This document shows, piece after piece, positions 56,639 through 63,915 of a stretch of 64,000 nt of DNA. The translations under genes and the position numbers were made by a program. The notes under the pieces were generated by a model. The model was not told the DNA's origin and ran no database searches. It was given only the letters and a program-made list of their open reading frames with translations. This DNA is from Dysgonomonas sp. 520 (lineage in GTDB: Bacteria > Bacteroidota > Bacteroidia > Bacteroidales > Dysgonomonadaceae). Position 1 is the first letter of the stretch. Every line of letters starts with the position of its first letter. The stretch is taken from contig NZ_QVMP01000023.1 in assembly GCF_010501095.1 (NCBI RefSeq), forward strand, positions 101,276-165,275. The letters run 5' to 3'.

Positions 56639-57013
56639 TCATTCTTTTTTCTTTTTACCTTTCTTTCTAGTAGTTATTTTTTCTTCAATCACCTCCACCA
56701 ATCTATCATTAGACAATTTACTATCAGGTTCAATTATTTCATTTCTTAGAGCATCATTTATTATTGTGATTTCTTCCCTAGCTTCTTCAAATGTTAGGTG
56801 GTTTGGTGGGGTTGGTTGCGATGAACTACCTTCTTGCTCCTTTACCCAGTTTTTCAATTTTAATAACTTTACCCTTAAGCAACTACCGCAATTTGTTGGT
56901 TTCTCATTAGTACCAAATACTTCATTATAATAATCAGTAATCAATTGTGATTTATATATTTTTGATTTCTCAGTTTGTTGAATTAGTTCTTTTATTTTTT
57001 CTACTATATCCAT
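56639..57013 (-). CDS. Mobile-element protein with a CxxC motif, unknown
   Basis: 124 residues. A central CGSC (about residues 42-45, TNCGSCLRVKLLKLKNWV) could bind metal; a Pro/Gln/Ser linker follows, then a charged helix and a Lys-rich tail (RKKGKKKKE). Last gene of the run 58568 to 56639. No family recognised with confidence. Confidence 0.7.
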   Translation of the reverse strand: MDIVEKIKELIQQTEKSKIYKSQLITDYYNEVFGTNEKPTNCGSCLRVKLLKLKNWVKEQEGSSSQPTPPNHLTFEEAREEITIINDALRNEIIEPDSKLSNDRLVEVIEEKITTRKKGKKKKE

Positions 57014-57035
57014 AATATTTTTAATTTATTGATAA

Positions 57036-57329
57036 TTAATCTTCTATTTGTTTTTTATCTTGATAGTTGATATTGAAGAAGATTACAAAGGCAGTAACAA
57101 CACCTAATGCGAGCCATAACCAACTACCTATTATATAGGCAATTATTGATTGCCCTAATAGGGTAAGCCAGAATGTTGTACAAGGCTTGCAATTAAATGG
57201 TTTCCTATCTAATATGGGGTGTAGGTCTGCTATCCTTGTACCAATATTCTCTGTTAGTAACCAAGCTAATGTTATTGCTACTGCATTAATAACAGTGTAA
57301 ATGAAAATGGTGAATAAAATGTTAATCAT
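57036..57329 (-). CDS. Small membrane protein with CKPC motif
   Basis: 97 residues with about three hydrophobic helices (about 3-25, 50-67, 70-87) and FNCKPCTTFWLTLLG between the first and second. Its size and topology fit a holin-like or other phage membrane protein, but no lysis gene is adjacent. Overlaps the upstream gene by 4 bp. Confidence 0.7.
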   Translation of the reverse strand: MINILFTIFIYTVINAVAITLAWLLTENIGTRIADLHPILDRKPFNCKPCTTFWLTLLGQSIIAYIIGSWLWLALGVVTAFVIFFNINYQDKKQIED

Positions 57330-57967
57330 AATCGTCTAGTTTTTTTAAATTCTTTATTTATTTGTTCTTTTATTTTTTTTATTGTTTCTGCAATTCGTGA
57401 TTGAGGAATATTGGTTATCTCTGATAGCTTCTTATATGTCATTTTAAAATTGGGATGTTTCTTTAAATTCATATAGATTATAAATAATTCCCTGTCTATG
57501 TCATTGGTTATATTATCCTCCAACCATTGCTGTATATTATTAATTAAGTTGATATTATTTTGATATGTTACCTCATCTTCTTCTGCGTCGTCTATTATAT
57601 CAATTGTCGATGTGGAAATGAATTTTGCTTCATTTTTTGATTGGGTGATGGTGAAATTAAAGAGATTTGTGAAATAACTTGTGTTCCAATAATACCTTAA
57701 ATTACTTGTAATAACCCCACCATATTCGATATACCTATATACCTTGTAATATGTATCGCTGATAACCTCATCATTAAATTTATTCTTGCTTATTAATATG
57801 GTCTTGATATCCTCATAATTATCTTCAAACCATTTATTAAACTCTTTTAATCGTTGGGTTATTTCTGGGGTGATTATAGGAGGTATATTATAATTGATAT
57901 ATGTTTTTCCCTTATTGTTTCCATATTTACCACCACGTCCGTTACCTGCATAATTATAGTGTTTCAT
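57326..57967 (-). CDS. Sigma-factor-like HTH protein
   Basis: 213 residues. DEVISDTYYKVYRYIEYGG (about residues 62-80) resembles region 2 of sigma factors and the end (KLSEITNIPQSRIAETIKKI) a region-4-like HTH. A linker rich in charged and polar residues lies between. Probably directs transcription of element genes; it overlaps both neighbours (14 and 4 bp), so it is part of a tight operon. Region 2.4 is not clear, so a simple regulator is also possible. Confidence 0.6.
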   Translation of the reverse strand: MKHYNYAGNGRGGKYGNNKGKTYINYNIPPIITPEITQRLKEFNKWFEDNYEDIKTILISKNKFNDEVISDTYYKVYRYIEYGGVITSNLRYYWNTSYFTNLFNFTITQSKNEAKFISTSTIDIIDDAEEDEVTYQNNINLINNIQQWLEDNITNDIDRELFIIYMNLKKHPNFKMTYKKLSEITNIPQSRIAETIKKIKEQINKEFKKTRRL

Positions 57968-58568
57968 TTCCAGTAGATTTTTTTAATATGGCATTTAGTT
58001 TGGTGGGGTGCTTAATCAGGTTATCTATATACTGACATTTAAGGTTAATAAATTGCGTTACATTAGGTATAGTACATTTGGTAGCCCATTCAGTAGGTAG
58101 ATACTTCACCAGTTTTTCAACTTTATCTTCCCTACTATCTGTTGTATTCTTATTGAAAGGGTCTAATATTAATGGAGCATTAATAACCTTCTCATCATTA
58201 ATATTATATACATATACTATATTGCTGTCTAATGTATAATTTACATAATATGGGTTACGAGCAATTTGTAAGGCATTATATTTATCTTCCTGTAATATAA
58301 GACTGCCATCATATATTGTAGCTCTTTCTTTAACTTCCAATGCTGATTTTGATTTGGGTAATTCTATATCCCACTTATCATACTGTAAATCAGTGAATGT
58401 ATAATCATCTTTGAACTTTAAACCTTTAATGCCTGTAAGCCATTGTGTAGCAAGAATTGACCTACTAACATATTCTTGTATTTGTATTTTTTCTGTTGTA
58501 CTAAATTTTTGAAGAATATTATTTTCTATGTTTTCATTAATTTCTTTGATTTGTTGGTTTGACTTCAT
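57954..58568 (-). CDS. PD-(D/E)XK nuclease candidate
   Basis: 204 residues. D67 (KWDIEL) and E78-V-K80 (ALEVKERA) have the D-x10-ExK spacing of PD-(D/E)XK nucleases, followed by a predicted helix (LQEDKYNALQIA). No sequence family recognised. A Holliday-junction, recombination or restriction-like role is possible. First gene of its operon. Confidence 0.5.
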   Translation of the reverse strand: MKSNQQIKEINENIENNILQKFSTTEKIQIQEYVSRSILATQWLTGIKGLKFKDDYTFTDLQYDKWDIELPKSKSALEVKERATIYDGSLILQEDKYNALQIARNPYYVNYTLDSNIVYVYNINDEKVINAPLILDPFNKNTTDSREDKVEKLVKYLPTEWATKCTIPNVTQFINLKCQYIDNLIKHPTKLNAILKKSTGNETL

Positions 58569-58582
58569 TTTTCATATCTCAT

Positions 58583-58753
58583 TTATTTTTTATTTGGTTT
58601 GTGGTGGGTTTCTTCTTTTTTTATGCCATCCCACCCATAATAGGTTATTGCTTTATTGTTATTATCTTCTGGGTAGAGTTCCATAAACATACCCTCTAAG
58701 AGTTCTATTAATAGTTTTGTATAACCATTCTGTTTGTGTTTTTCTTTTTCCAT
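58583..58753 (-). CDS. Small 56-residue mobile-element protein
   Basis: Begins MEKEKHKQNGYTKLLIELLE and contains an ITYYGWDGIKKEE segment. Codon use is like its neighbours, it is collinear with them and fills a gap, and it has an ATG in an A-rich context (GGAAAAAG after the start, AT-rich before). No family recognised. Confidence 0.65.
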   Translation of the reverse strand: MEKEKHKQNGYTKLLIELLEGMFMELYPEDNNNKAITYYGWDGIKKEETHHKPNKK

Positions 58754-58868
58754 ATTATTATATCATTTTTATTAATCTCTTATATAAATAAATAGTGTCG
58801 AGTTTTCGTTTATTTGGTTTATATAGAAAATAATTGAAAAATATTTATTGTGAATAGTTATTTACTTG

Positions 58869-59351
58869 CTACCAGCTGAAGATGTTATAACCAATATTGA
58901 TTGATGGGTGGAAAGTATTATTAAATGGTTGGTATGATGCCCCAAGTGACAAAGACCATTTATAAGGCTTATATTTGGTGATGGCAGTATTATATTGTGG
59001 TGTGCAGGTGTAGATGTTCAATTCTTCCAATGTTGCCCTATACCCACTTACAATAGCTTTATATTTATATGTTGGGGTGCTGTCCTGATATATTGCAGTC
59101 TCAATTGGAAGATGTACAGGAACTAATACACTATCTGTTGTATATAATGTATCTGTTGTTATATGAGTTTGATATTTGGTAATATATTTAGGCTCTGTTA
59201 TTATTATCGAATCCCTAACATATATAGTATCAGTTATTGTAGTTATTGGGATGGGTGCAGGGGTATCATGTGTAGTTTGTTTGTTGAATATCATCACCAC
59301 TATTAATATAATTATTACCAATATATAAATAATCCTTTCTGTCATAACCAT
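58869..59351 (-). CDS. Membrane-anchored periplasmic protein (DUF6808-like)
   Basis: 160 residues with an N-terminal membrane helix (YILVIIILIVVMIF) and a long exported part starting with a Pro/Thr linker (TPAPIPITTIT), then a coiled-like TDTIYVRDSIIITEPKYI region and a C-terminal beta segment ending in a Trp (IGYNIFSW). It resembles Bacteroidales mobile-element proteins that I recall as DUF6808. A spanin-type role is possible but speculative. The linker is encoded by one copy of the 28-bp repeated motif. Confidence 0.65.
   Translation of the reverse strand: MVMTERIIYILVIIILIVVMIFNKQTTHDTPAPIPITTITDTIYVRDSIIITEPKYITKYQTHITTDTLYTTDSVLVPVHLPIETAIYQDSTPTYKYKAIVSGYRATLEELNIYTCTPQYNTAITKYKPYKWSLSLGASYQPFNNTFHPSINIGYNIFSW
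59241..59273 (+). repeat. 28-bp motif, copy B
   Basis: TTGGGATGGGTGCAG, 5-nt spacer, TCATGTGT. Inside the gene at 58869. Compare 59486 and 60792. Confidence 0.75.
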
Positions 59352-59485
59352 TTATGGTATTGATAATAGCGTTGTTATAACAATACCCCCAAATCATCAC
59401 GACTTAGGGGCATCAAAATCAAATATGAATTAATGTTTACTATTTACTATACCAATTTTCTTTTATTAGTATTTTTCTTTTTCTG

Positions 59486-59512
59486 TTGGGATGGGTGCAG
59501 ATTGTCATGTGC
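59486..59512 (+). repeat. 28-bp motif, copy C (noncoding)
   Basis: TTGGGATGGGTGCAG, 4-nt spacer, TCATGTGC. It lies between genes ending at 59523 and starting at 59351 on the minus strand. Confidence 0.75.
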
Positions 59513-59522
59513 AGCTTTTTTT

Positions 59523-59966
59523 TTATGTCAAGAATAAATCTTTTTTATCTCTACTTGTTAGAGAACTTTGGTGAATAAAAACCATATCAACATCTTCTAA
59601 GATAACATCATAACTAGTGTCATAGCAAGTACCTTTACTCATAAAGGTTATGTGGTTATCAACAGCTACTACTATATCTTTATACATAGTTGTTCTTTTT
59701 TTACCTAATTGCCATACAGGGCAATTGAAGAACCATCTATTGAATGCTATATAACCCTTACTATGTAGGTATTGGGTCAATAGATAACCATTATTAATAT
59801 CGTATTTTTCATTCATTTCAGTTTCTAGTTCTTGTTTGAACTTGAGTAAATCACCCTTTATATAGGAAAAATCTTTCTTCAACAGTAGTGTTAATGCTCT
59901 TAAATAGCAATCTCCTATGTTATCTCCATTTGGATTGGGATTAGTGTATATAAATTCTTCTTTCAT
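59523..59966 (-). CDS. Papain-like fold phage protein
   Basis: 147 residues. C20 in GDCYLRALTLLL, H105 in VDNHITFM and D116 in CYDTSYD give a Cys-His-Asp layout like small phage proteins with a GNC-R-A motif and GxxYDTWD-type ending. It could be a cysteine peptidase, transglutaminase or deamidase acting on host targets. No signal peptide. 2 bp separate it from the upstream gene. Confidence 0.6.
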   Translation of the reverse strand: MKEEFIYTNPNPNGDNIGDCYLRALTLLLKKDFSYIKGDLLKFKQELETEMNEKYDINNGYLLTQYLHSKGYIAFNRWFFNCPVWQLGKKRTTMYKDIVVAVDNHITFMSKGTCYDTSYDVILEDVDMVFIHQSSLTSRDKKDLFLT

Positions 59967-59968
59967 CT

Positions 59969-60346
59969 TTAGGCTTGTTTGTATTTAATAATCTCACTTT
60001 CGAGATATAAAACCATTGGTGCTGCACAACTGTAATGTGGATTCTTTGTTTCCTTCATTATTGGTATTTCCATTTCTTGGAAGATTTTTTTACTTACACC
60101 TAATATTTCTATTGCTGTGGTTTTGGTTATTACCTTTCGCATATCCTTCAATGTTATGTATTTCCCACATTTTTTAACTAAGTTAAAATCACCATCTGTA
60201 ATTAACTTATCAATTATTCTATTTAAACCTACTGTTGTTGCACCTATCTCTATTGCCATATCAGGCAATGAAAATTTATTTTTCTTTGATAGGTTAAAAC
60301 TTTGATTCATTTTTTTTATGAACTTGCTCTTAATCGTTTCTTTCAT
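59969..60346 (-). CDS. HTH-type mobile-element protein
   Basis: 125 residues. A helix-turn-helix is likely at about 27-50 (LPDMAIEIGATTVGLNRIID) and a second one near 75-95 (KTTAIEILGVSKKIFQEM). Likely DNA-binding. The start context AAAACAAGATGAAA matches that of the next gene upstream. Confidence 0.55.
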   Translation of the reverse strand: MKETIKSKFIKKMNQSFNLSKKNKFSLPDMAIEIGATTVGLNRIIDKLITDGDFNLVKKCGKYITLKDMRKVITKTTAIEILGVSKKIFQEMEIPIMKETKNPHYSCAAPMVLYLESEIIKYKQA

Positions 60347-60366
60347 CTTGTTTTATTTTTTAGTTA

Positions 60367-61251
60367 TTATATTATTTTTTCAAACCATTTCTCTATTTGG
60401 TTAAATTGGGAATCATTAATATGTGGGTCTGCCATAAATCCTGTTAAATGGTTATTTAGGTGATAACCCAAATCAGAAATTAGTTGCTCCCTCCCTATTT
60501 TCGATTCTCGCTTCAGGGTATTTTTTAAATTCGCAATTGATGCAGTATCTGGAAGTTCACCAAATTCTTCATTAAATTCATCAATCAATGGTATTGGTTC
60601 AATCTCATTATTACTATCTTCATCCTCATCATAACTATTATTATCACCAAATGGTAGTGGTGGTTCGTCATCTGTTGAAGATGGTAATAATTCATTTAGT
60701 GGGGTTATTGGCTGCTGCTTGCTCATAGCTATCTTAACTGGTTGTCTATCTACCATATTTATAATCTTAGTTTCTTTTTTAACCTCAGTTATTGGGGTGG
60801 GTGCAGCATCTTCATGTGTACTGCCTTGTTGTTGGGATTTGTTATATTTAAACTTCTCCCAAGCAGTTGATAATCCAGCCTTATCATATTCAAAGAAATC
60901 ATAACCAATAGAAGTTGATAACTGATTGAAGTTAATTATAATGCAATTAATCTTTGGTGTGTCATTTGATTTACCTATAAATGATTTGATGTAACCTAAC
61001 TCATTCATTTTCTTGAAGAAAGAAAGAATTGTATTTTTGGATAATTTAAATTTATTCTCCAACATTTCTGTTCTTATCATCAAATGAAATTGTTTACTAT
61101 CATTGTTGAAGTATTTTTTTAATTCATAGTTAGAGCCTACTAAGTTGATGATGTAGCTCATCAGCATCATATCAGTTATATTAATGTTGTCTATATTCAA
61201 CAGGTCTAAGCAGTTAATGCTAAAGTCTTGGAATATTGTTTTTGTTTTCAT
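60367..61251 (-). CDS. Winged-helix replication-initiator-type protein
   Basis: 294 residues. The N-terminal half (about 1-130) is a winged helix (LKKYFNNDSKQFHLMIRTEM, KLSKNTILSFFKKMNELGYI) as in phage or plasmid replication initiators. The middle is a Ser/Thr/Pro/Asp-rich linker (about 145-235), and the end is a charged helix-rich domain. It lies next to the AT-rich repeat region at 62030-62290, fitting a role in element replication. The linker contains copy A of the 28-bp motif. Its ATG overlaps the stop of a 12-codon leader ORF. Confidence 0.6.
   Translation of the reverse strand: MKTKTIFQDFSINCLDLLNIDNINITDMMLMSYIINLVGSNYELKKYFNNDSKQFHLMIRTEMLENKFKLSKNTILSFFKKMNELGYIKSFIGKSNDTPKINCIIINFNQLSTSIGYDFFEYDKAGLSTAWEKFKYNKSQQQGSTHEDAAPTPITEVKKETKIINMVDRQPVKIAMSKQQPITPLNELLPSSTDDEPPLPFGDNNSYDEDEDSNNEIEPIPLIDEFNEEFGELPDTASIANLKNTLKRESKIGREQLISDLGYHLNNHLTGFMADPHINDSQFNQIEKWFEKII
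60787..60819 (+). repeat. 28-bp motif, copy A
   Basis: TTGGGGTGGGTGCAG (60792-60806), 5-nt spacer, TCATGTGT (60812-60819). Inside the winged-helix gene. Confidence 0.75.
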
Positions 61252-61286
61252 CTTGTTTTTGTTTTTATTTTTTCTTTCATCTTCAT
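61248..61286 (-). CDS. Possible 12-residue leader peptide MKMKEKIKTKTR
   Basis: An ATG at 61286 opens 12 codons of Lys, Thr, Glu and Ile ending at a TGA that overlaps the start codon of the winged-helix gene (ATGA). Upstream at 61309-61346 is a 10-bp hairpin. It could couple or attenuate translation. Length alone does not prove it. Confidence 0.35.
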   Translation of the reverse strand: MKMKEKIKTKTR

Positions 61287-61308
61287 TAGTTTTCTATGTC
61301 AGGTTGTT

Positions 61309-61346
61309 GGGGCTTGAAGCAAGATGAAAGAAGAATTTCAAGCCCC
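61309..61346. promoter_or_regulatory. Hairpin GGGGCTTGAA/TTCAAGCCCC in the leader of the winged-helix gene
   Basis: 10-bp perfect stem with 18-nt loop. No T-run in either direction, so not an intrinsic terminator. It lies 23 bp before the leader ORF. Confidence 0.6.
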
Positions 61347-61454
61347 ATATTATCACCAACCCTTTATATATAAATATTAACTTTTTCCTCAAAGTGTCTA
61401 CTATTTAGTAGATATAGAAAACTTTTATGATTATCTACACTTTATAAGGTTTTT

Positions 61455-61610
61455 CTATCGCATATTCTCAAAGTCTTCTAACTCTTTCTGTTTGACCCAT
61501 TCGCAGTATTCTTCATATTCCTGTGGTGTTGGATAATTGCTATCTTGTTGTACCTCACCATAAGGTATATAATCTAATTGCTGTTGGTAATATCTTCCCA
61601 TTTTACTCAT
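61455..61610 (-). CDS. Small 51-residue mobile-element protein
   Basis: Begins MSKMGRYYQQQLDYIPYGEV and continues as an acidic, aromatic-rich helix (PTPQEYEEYCEWVKQKELED). It is on the same strand as its neighbours with a similar codon style. No family recognised. Confidence 0.6.
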   Translation of the reverse strand: MSKMGRYYQQQLDYIPYGEVQQDSNYPTPQEYEEYCEWVKQKELEDFENMR

Positions 61611-62298
61611 AACCTAAAAATCTTTTAAATAACATAAACCCCAACAAATAAGTGCTACCTATAACCTCAGTAGGGATATTGAAGATATAAGCCCAAAGCA
61701 GTTAATTACTGTCTTGGAAGAAGCTATATATATGCTATTAATGGGAAGTTTCTACTATCCTGATTTGGATAAAAAGAAAAAACACCAAAAACAACAAGAA
61801 AGAAATTTATGTTGGAATCACTTATTGTTTGTTCCAACTATTACCCAATCACTACTGAGTAACCTCCTTTGTTTGTTATTAATGATATTTTAATTACGTA
61901 GCCTGCTACTATTGCAGGGAATTGTATTAAATGAATTGAGGTAATTCTCAATTGATGAACAAAGATAGTACAAAAATTTGAATTAACCAAATATTTCTTA
62001 ATATATTTTCAATAAAAATAAAGATAGTTCTATATATTAAGTTTATTATCAATTGTATTATAAATATTATTCTTCAATTTCAAATTTTCTTATAATTATA
62101 AAATTAGTTAATTTATTTATTGCTTATAACTATTACTTTATAACTATTATCTTATAATATATAATATAACTATTAAGAGGAAGTTTGAAAATTGTTATTC
62201 CTCAAAGGAAGTTTGAAGATTGTTATCACTATGGAGATGAAATTATTATTATCACTAAGAAGACAAATTTATTGTTATTACTAAGTAAATGCAATATC
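61611..62298. other. AT-rich repeat region, candidate origin
   Basis: TATAACTATTA occurs at 62125, 62139 and 62165; GGAAGTTTGAA with ATTGTTAT occurs twice at 62179 and 62207; further TTGTTAT-type sites follow to about 62280. 61960-62170 is almost pure A/T. A plus-strand frame open for 86 codons lies at 61633-61893. No other gene is visible. Confidence 0.5.
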
Positions 62299-62319
62299 TG
62301 CACCTCTTAAAGAGGTGCA
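62299..62319 (-). terminator. Hairpin right after the methyltransferase stop
   Basis: TGCACCTCTT/AAGAGGTGCA, 10-bp stem with almost no loop, directly at the stop codon. The T-run is weak. Confidence 0.55.
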
Positions 62320-63543
62320 TTATATGTTTGGGTACTGCCTTTTTAATACTTTATTCAAAATGTATCTGATTGTCTTGAAGTCGATTCTTCTTCTATATTT
62401 ACCATCTTTTCGTAACCCTTTAAATGAAGTCATAAATATATCTTTGGTGTTGTCTCTGTATAATCCAAGTTCCTTATTACATTCAGCAATAAACCTATCT
62501 AAATCAATATTTTCAGGCAACCCACCAATGCGAGTAAATGCCCTGCTACTAACCTTTATCTTATTGGGGTCTATTATTTCACCTCTATGGAAATAGATAT
62601 CAGCACCTTTCTGACTATCAACACATTTAACACCTATACTACCTTGTGAATCATTGAACACCCAATTATTATTGCTCTTTACATATTCTGATAAATCATA
62701 TTGTTTTGAATCATTATACATCCCAACATAATCATCACCAATATATACTTTGAAATCACCATTGTCTTGATTATTGGGAATAAACAAACCCAAACAAACA
62801 GGACAATCAGTATCATTAAACATCTTACTATTTAATGAAATCACCCCAAACAACCTATTATGAAACAAACCACTAGTAATAAATGATTCTGGTATAATGG
62901 CAGCAACATAAGGACAATTATTTAACATTATATCCAAACACAATTTATATAAATCATCATAGTGGGTATCAGGGAAATTCAATTTTCTTCTGGATGCTGA
63001 ACTTTTACCCAAATATGGTGGGTTAGTTATAATCACATCATAGCCACTTGGAAATGATTTAATTGTATCTCTTTTTATGATTTTATATTGAGGTACATTA
63101 TTTGTGATTGGTGGTTCAATATCATAACAAGACCAATCATTTATGTTATTATTAATATCTTGTGCAAGTTGGATAATATTATTAGACCCTGCAAATGGTT
63201 CTAAATACTTCAACTTATGATGGTTGGGAATTTGATACAACCATTCTTTAAACATTTGATGATTGAAAGGATTATTGTTTGTATAATGTTTAGCTCTTAT
63301 TCTCTTAGTATGTTGTAACATACCAATTGATTTAGTGATGTTTCTATTAATATCTTTCAATCCATTAATCATTACATCAATCTCACCATCAGAGAAATTA
63401 TATTCTGTTCCATTTATTGTTAAATTATTGATTTTTTGATATATATTTTGCCTCGATTTTCCAAAATACTGTTGTGCAATATAAGCCAGCGATATGGCAG
63501 GTAATATGGGTTCAATGGCTTTTTTTACTCTATTTTTTTTCAT
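62320..63543 (-). CDS. N6-adenine DNA methyltransferase with N-terminal HTH-like domain
   Basis: 407 residues. Residues about 15-70 (YIAQQYFGKSRQNIYQKINN) match a small Bacteroidales mobile-element domain that I recall as DUF5053. The methyltransferase has LEPFAGS (114-120) as SAM motif and NPPY (174-177) as catalytic motif, then CPYVAAIIPESFI. The fusion is unusual. No restriction partner is adjacent, so host-defence evasion or regulation is more likely. The -7 element at 63548 predicts a leaderless transcript. Confidence 0.85.
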   Translation of the reverse strand: MKKNRVKKAIEPILPAISLAYIAQQYFGKSRQNIYQKINNLTINGTEYNFSDGEIDVMINGLKDINRNITKSIGMLQHTKRIRAKHYTNNNPFNHQMFKEWLYQIPNHHKLKYLEPFAGSNNIIQLAQDINNNINDWSCYDIEPPITNNVPQYKIIKRDTIKSFPSGYDVIITNPPYLGKSSASRRKLNFPDTHYDDLYKLCLDIMLNNCPYVAAIIPESFITSGLFHNRLFGVISLNSKMFNDTDCPVCLGLFIPNNQDNGDFKVYIGDDYVGMYNDSKQYDLSEYVKSNNNWVFNDSQGSIGVKCVDSQKGADIYFHRGEIIDPNKIKVSSRAFTRIGGLPENIDLDRFIAECNKELGLYRDNTKDIFMTSFKGLRKDGKYRRRIDFKTIRYILNKVLKRQYPNI

Positions 63544-63547
63544 CCCA

Positions 63548-63555
63548 CAAAAATA
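63548..63555 (-). promoter_or_regulatory. -7 element TATTTTTG immediately before the methyltransferase start
   Basis: Perfect match ending 5 bp before the ATG (63543). The transcript start would fall on or near the start codon, giving a leaderless mRNA. Confidence 0.4.
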
Positions 63556-63688
63556 GATAAAGATTGTATATTTTTATTGTCAAATGGTAATAAAAAAGAT
63601 TGGAACTACTATTAAGTTATTCCAACCCCATCATTATTAATGTAGAAAAAAGTATGAGTGTAGAAAAGAGCTATAGCTTTATCTTAAT

Positions 63689-63877
63689 TTATTCATTATT
63701 ATCCAAAATTGTAACATACATTGAGCTTATATTTACCTCAGTTTTTTTACCCTCATTATCCATTATGCAGGTGCATACTTTACCATCACTGGAGATTTTA
63801 ACTATTGGGAGGTCAACCCCAATAAAATCTTCCAACCAAGTGCCTTTTGCTTCACCATTTACTTTGCCTGTTACCAT
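63689..63877 (-). CDS. Small 62-residue protein, unknown
   Basis: A beta-rich sequence (MVTGKVNGEAKGTWLEDFIG, ending SSMYVTILDNNE). Reads like a small SH3-like or OB-like domain but no family is recognised. Same strand and spacing as neighbours. Confidence 0.55.
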   Translation of the reverse strand: MVTGKVNGEAKGTWLEDFIGVDLPIVKISSDGKVCTCIMDNEGKKTEVNISSMYVTILDNNE

Positions 63878-63915
63878 AATTTTCTTTTTTTAATTAGACA
63901 TTATATTCAATAAAA

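Noticed and set aside
59430..59520. 22-codon frame through motif copy C
   Set aside because: Short, Lys-rich, and it starts inside the repeated motif.
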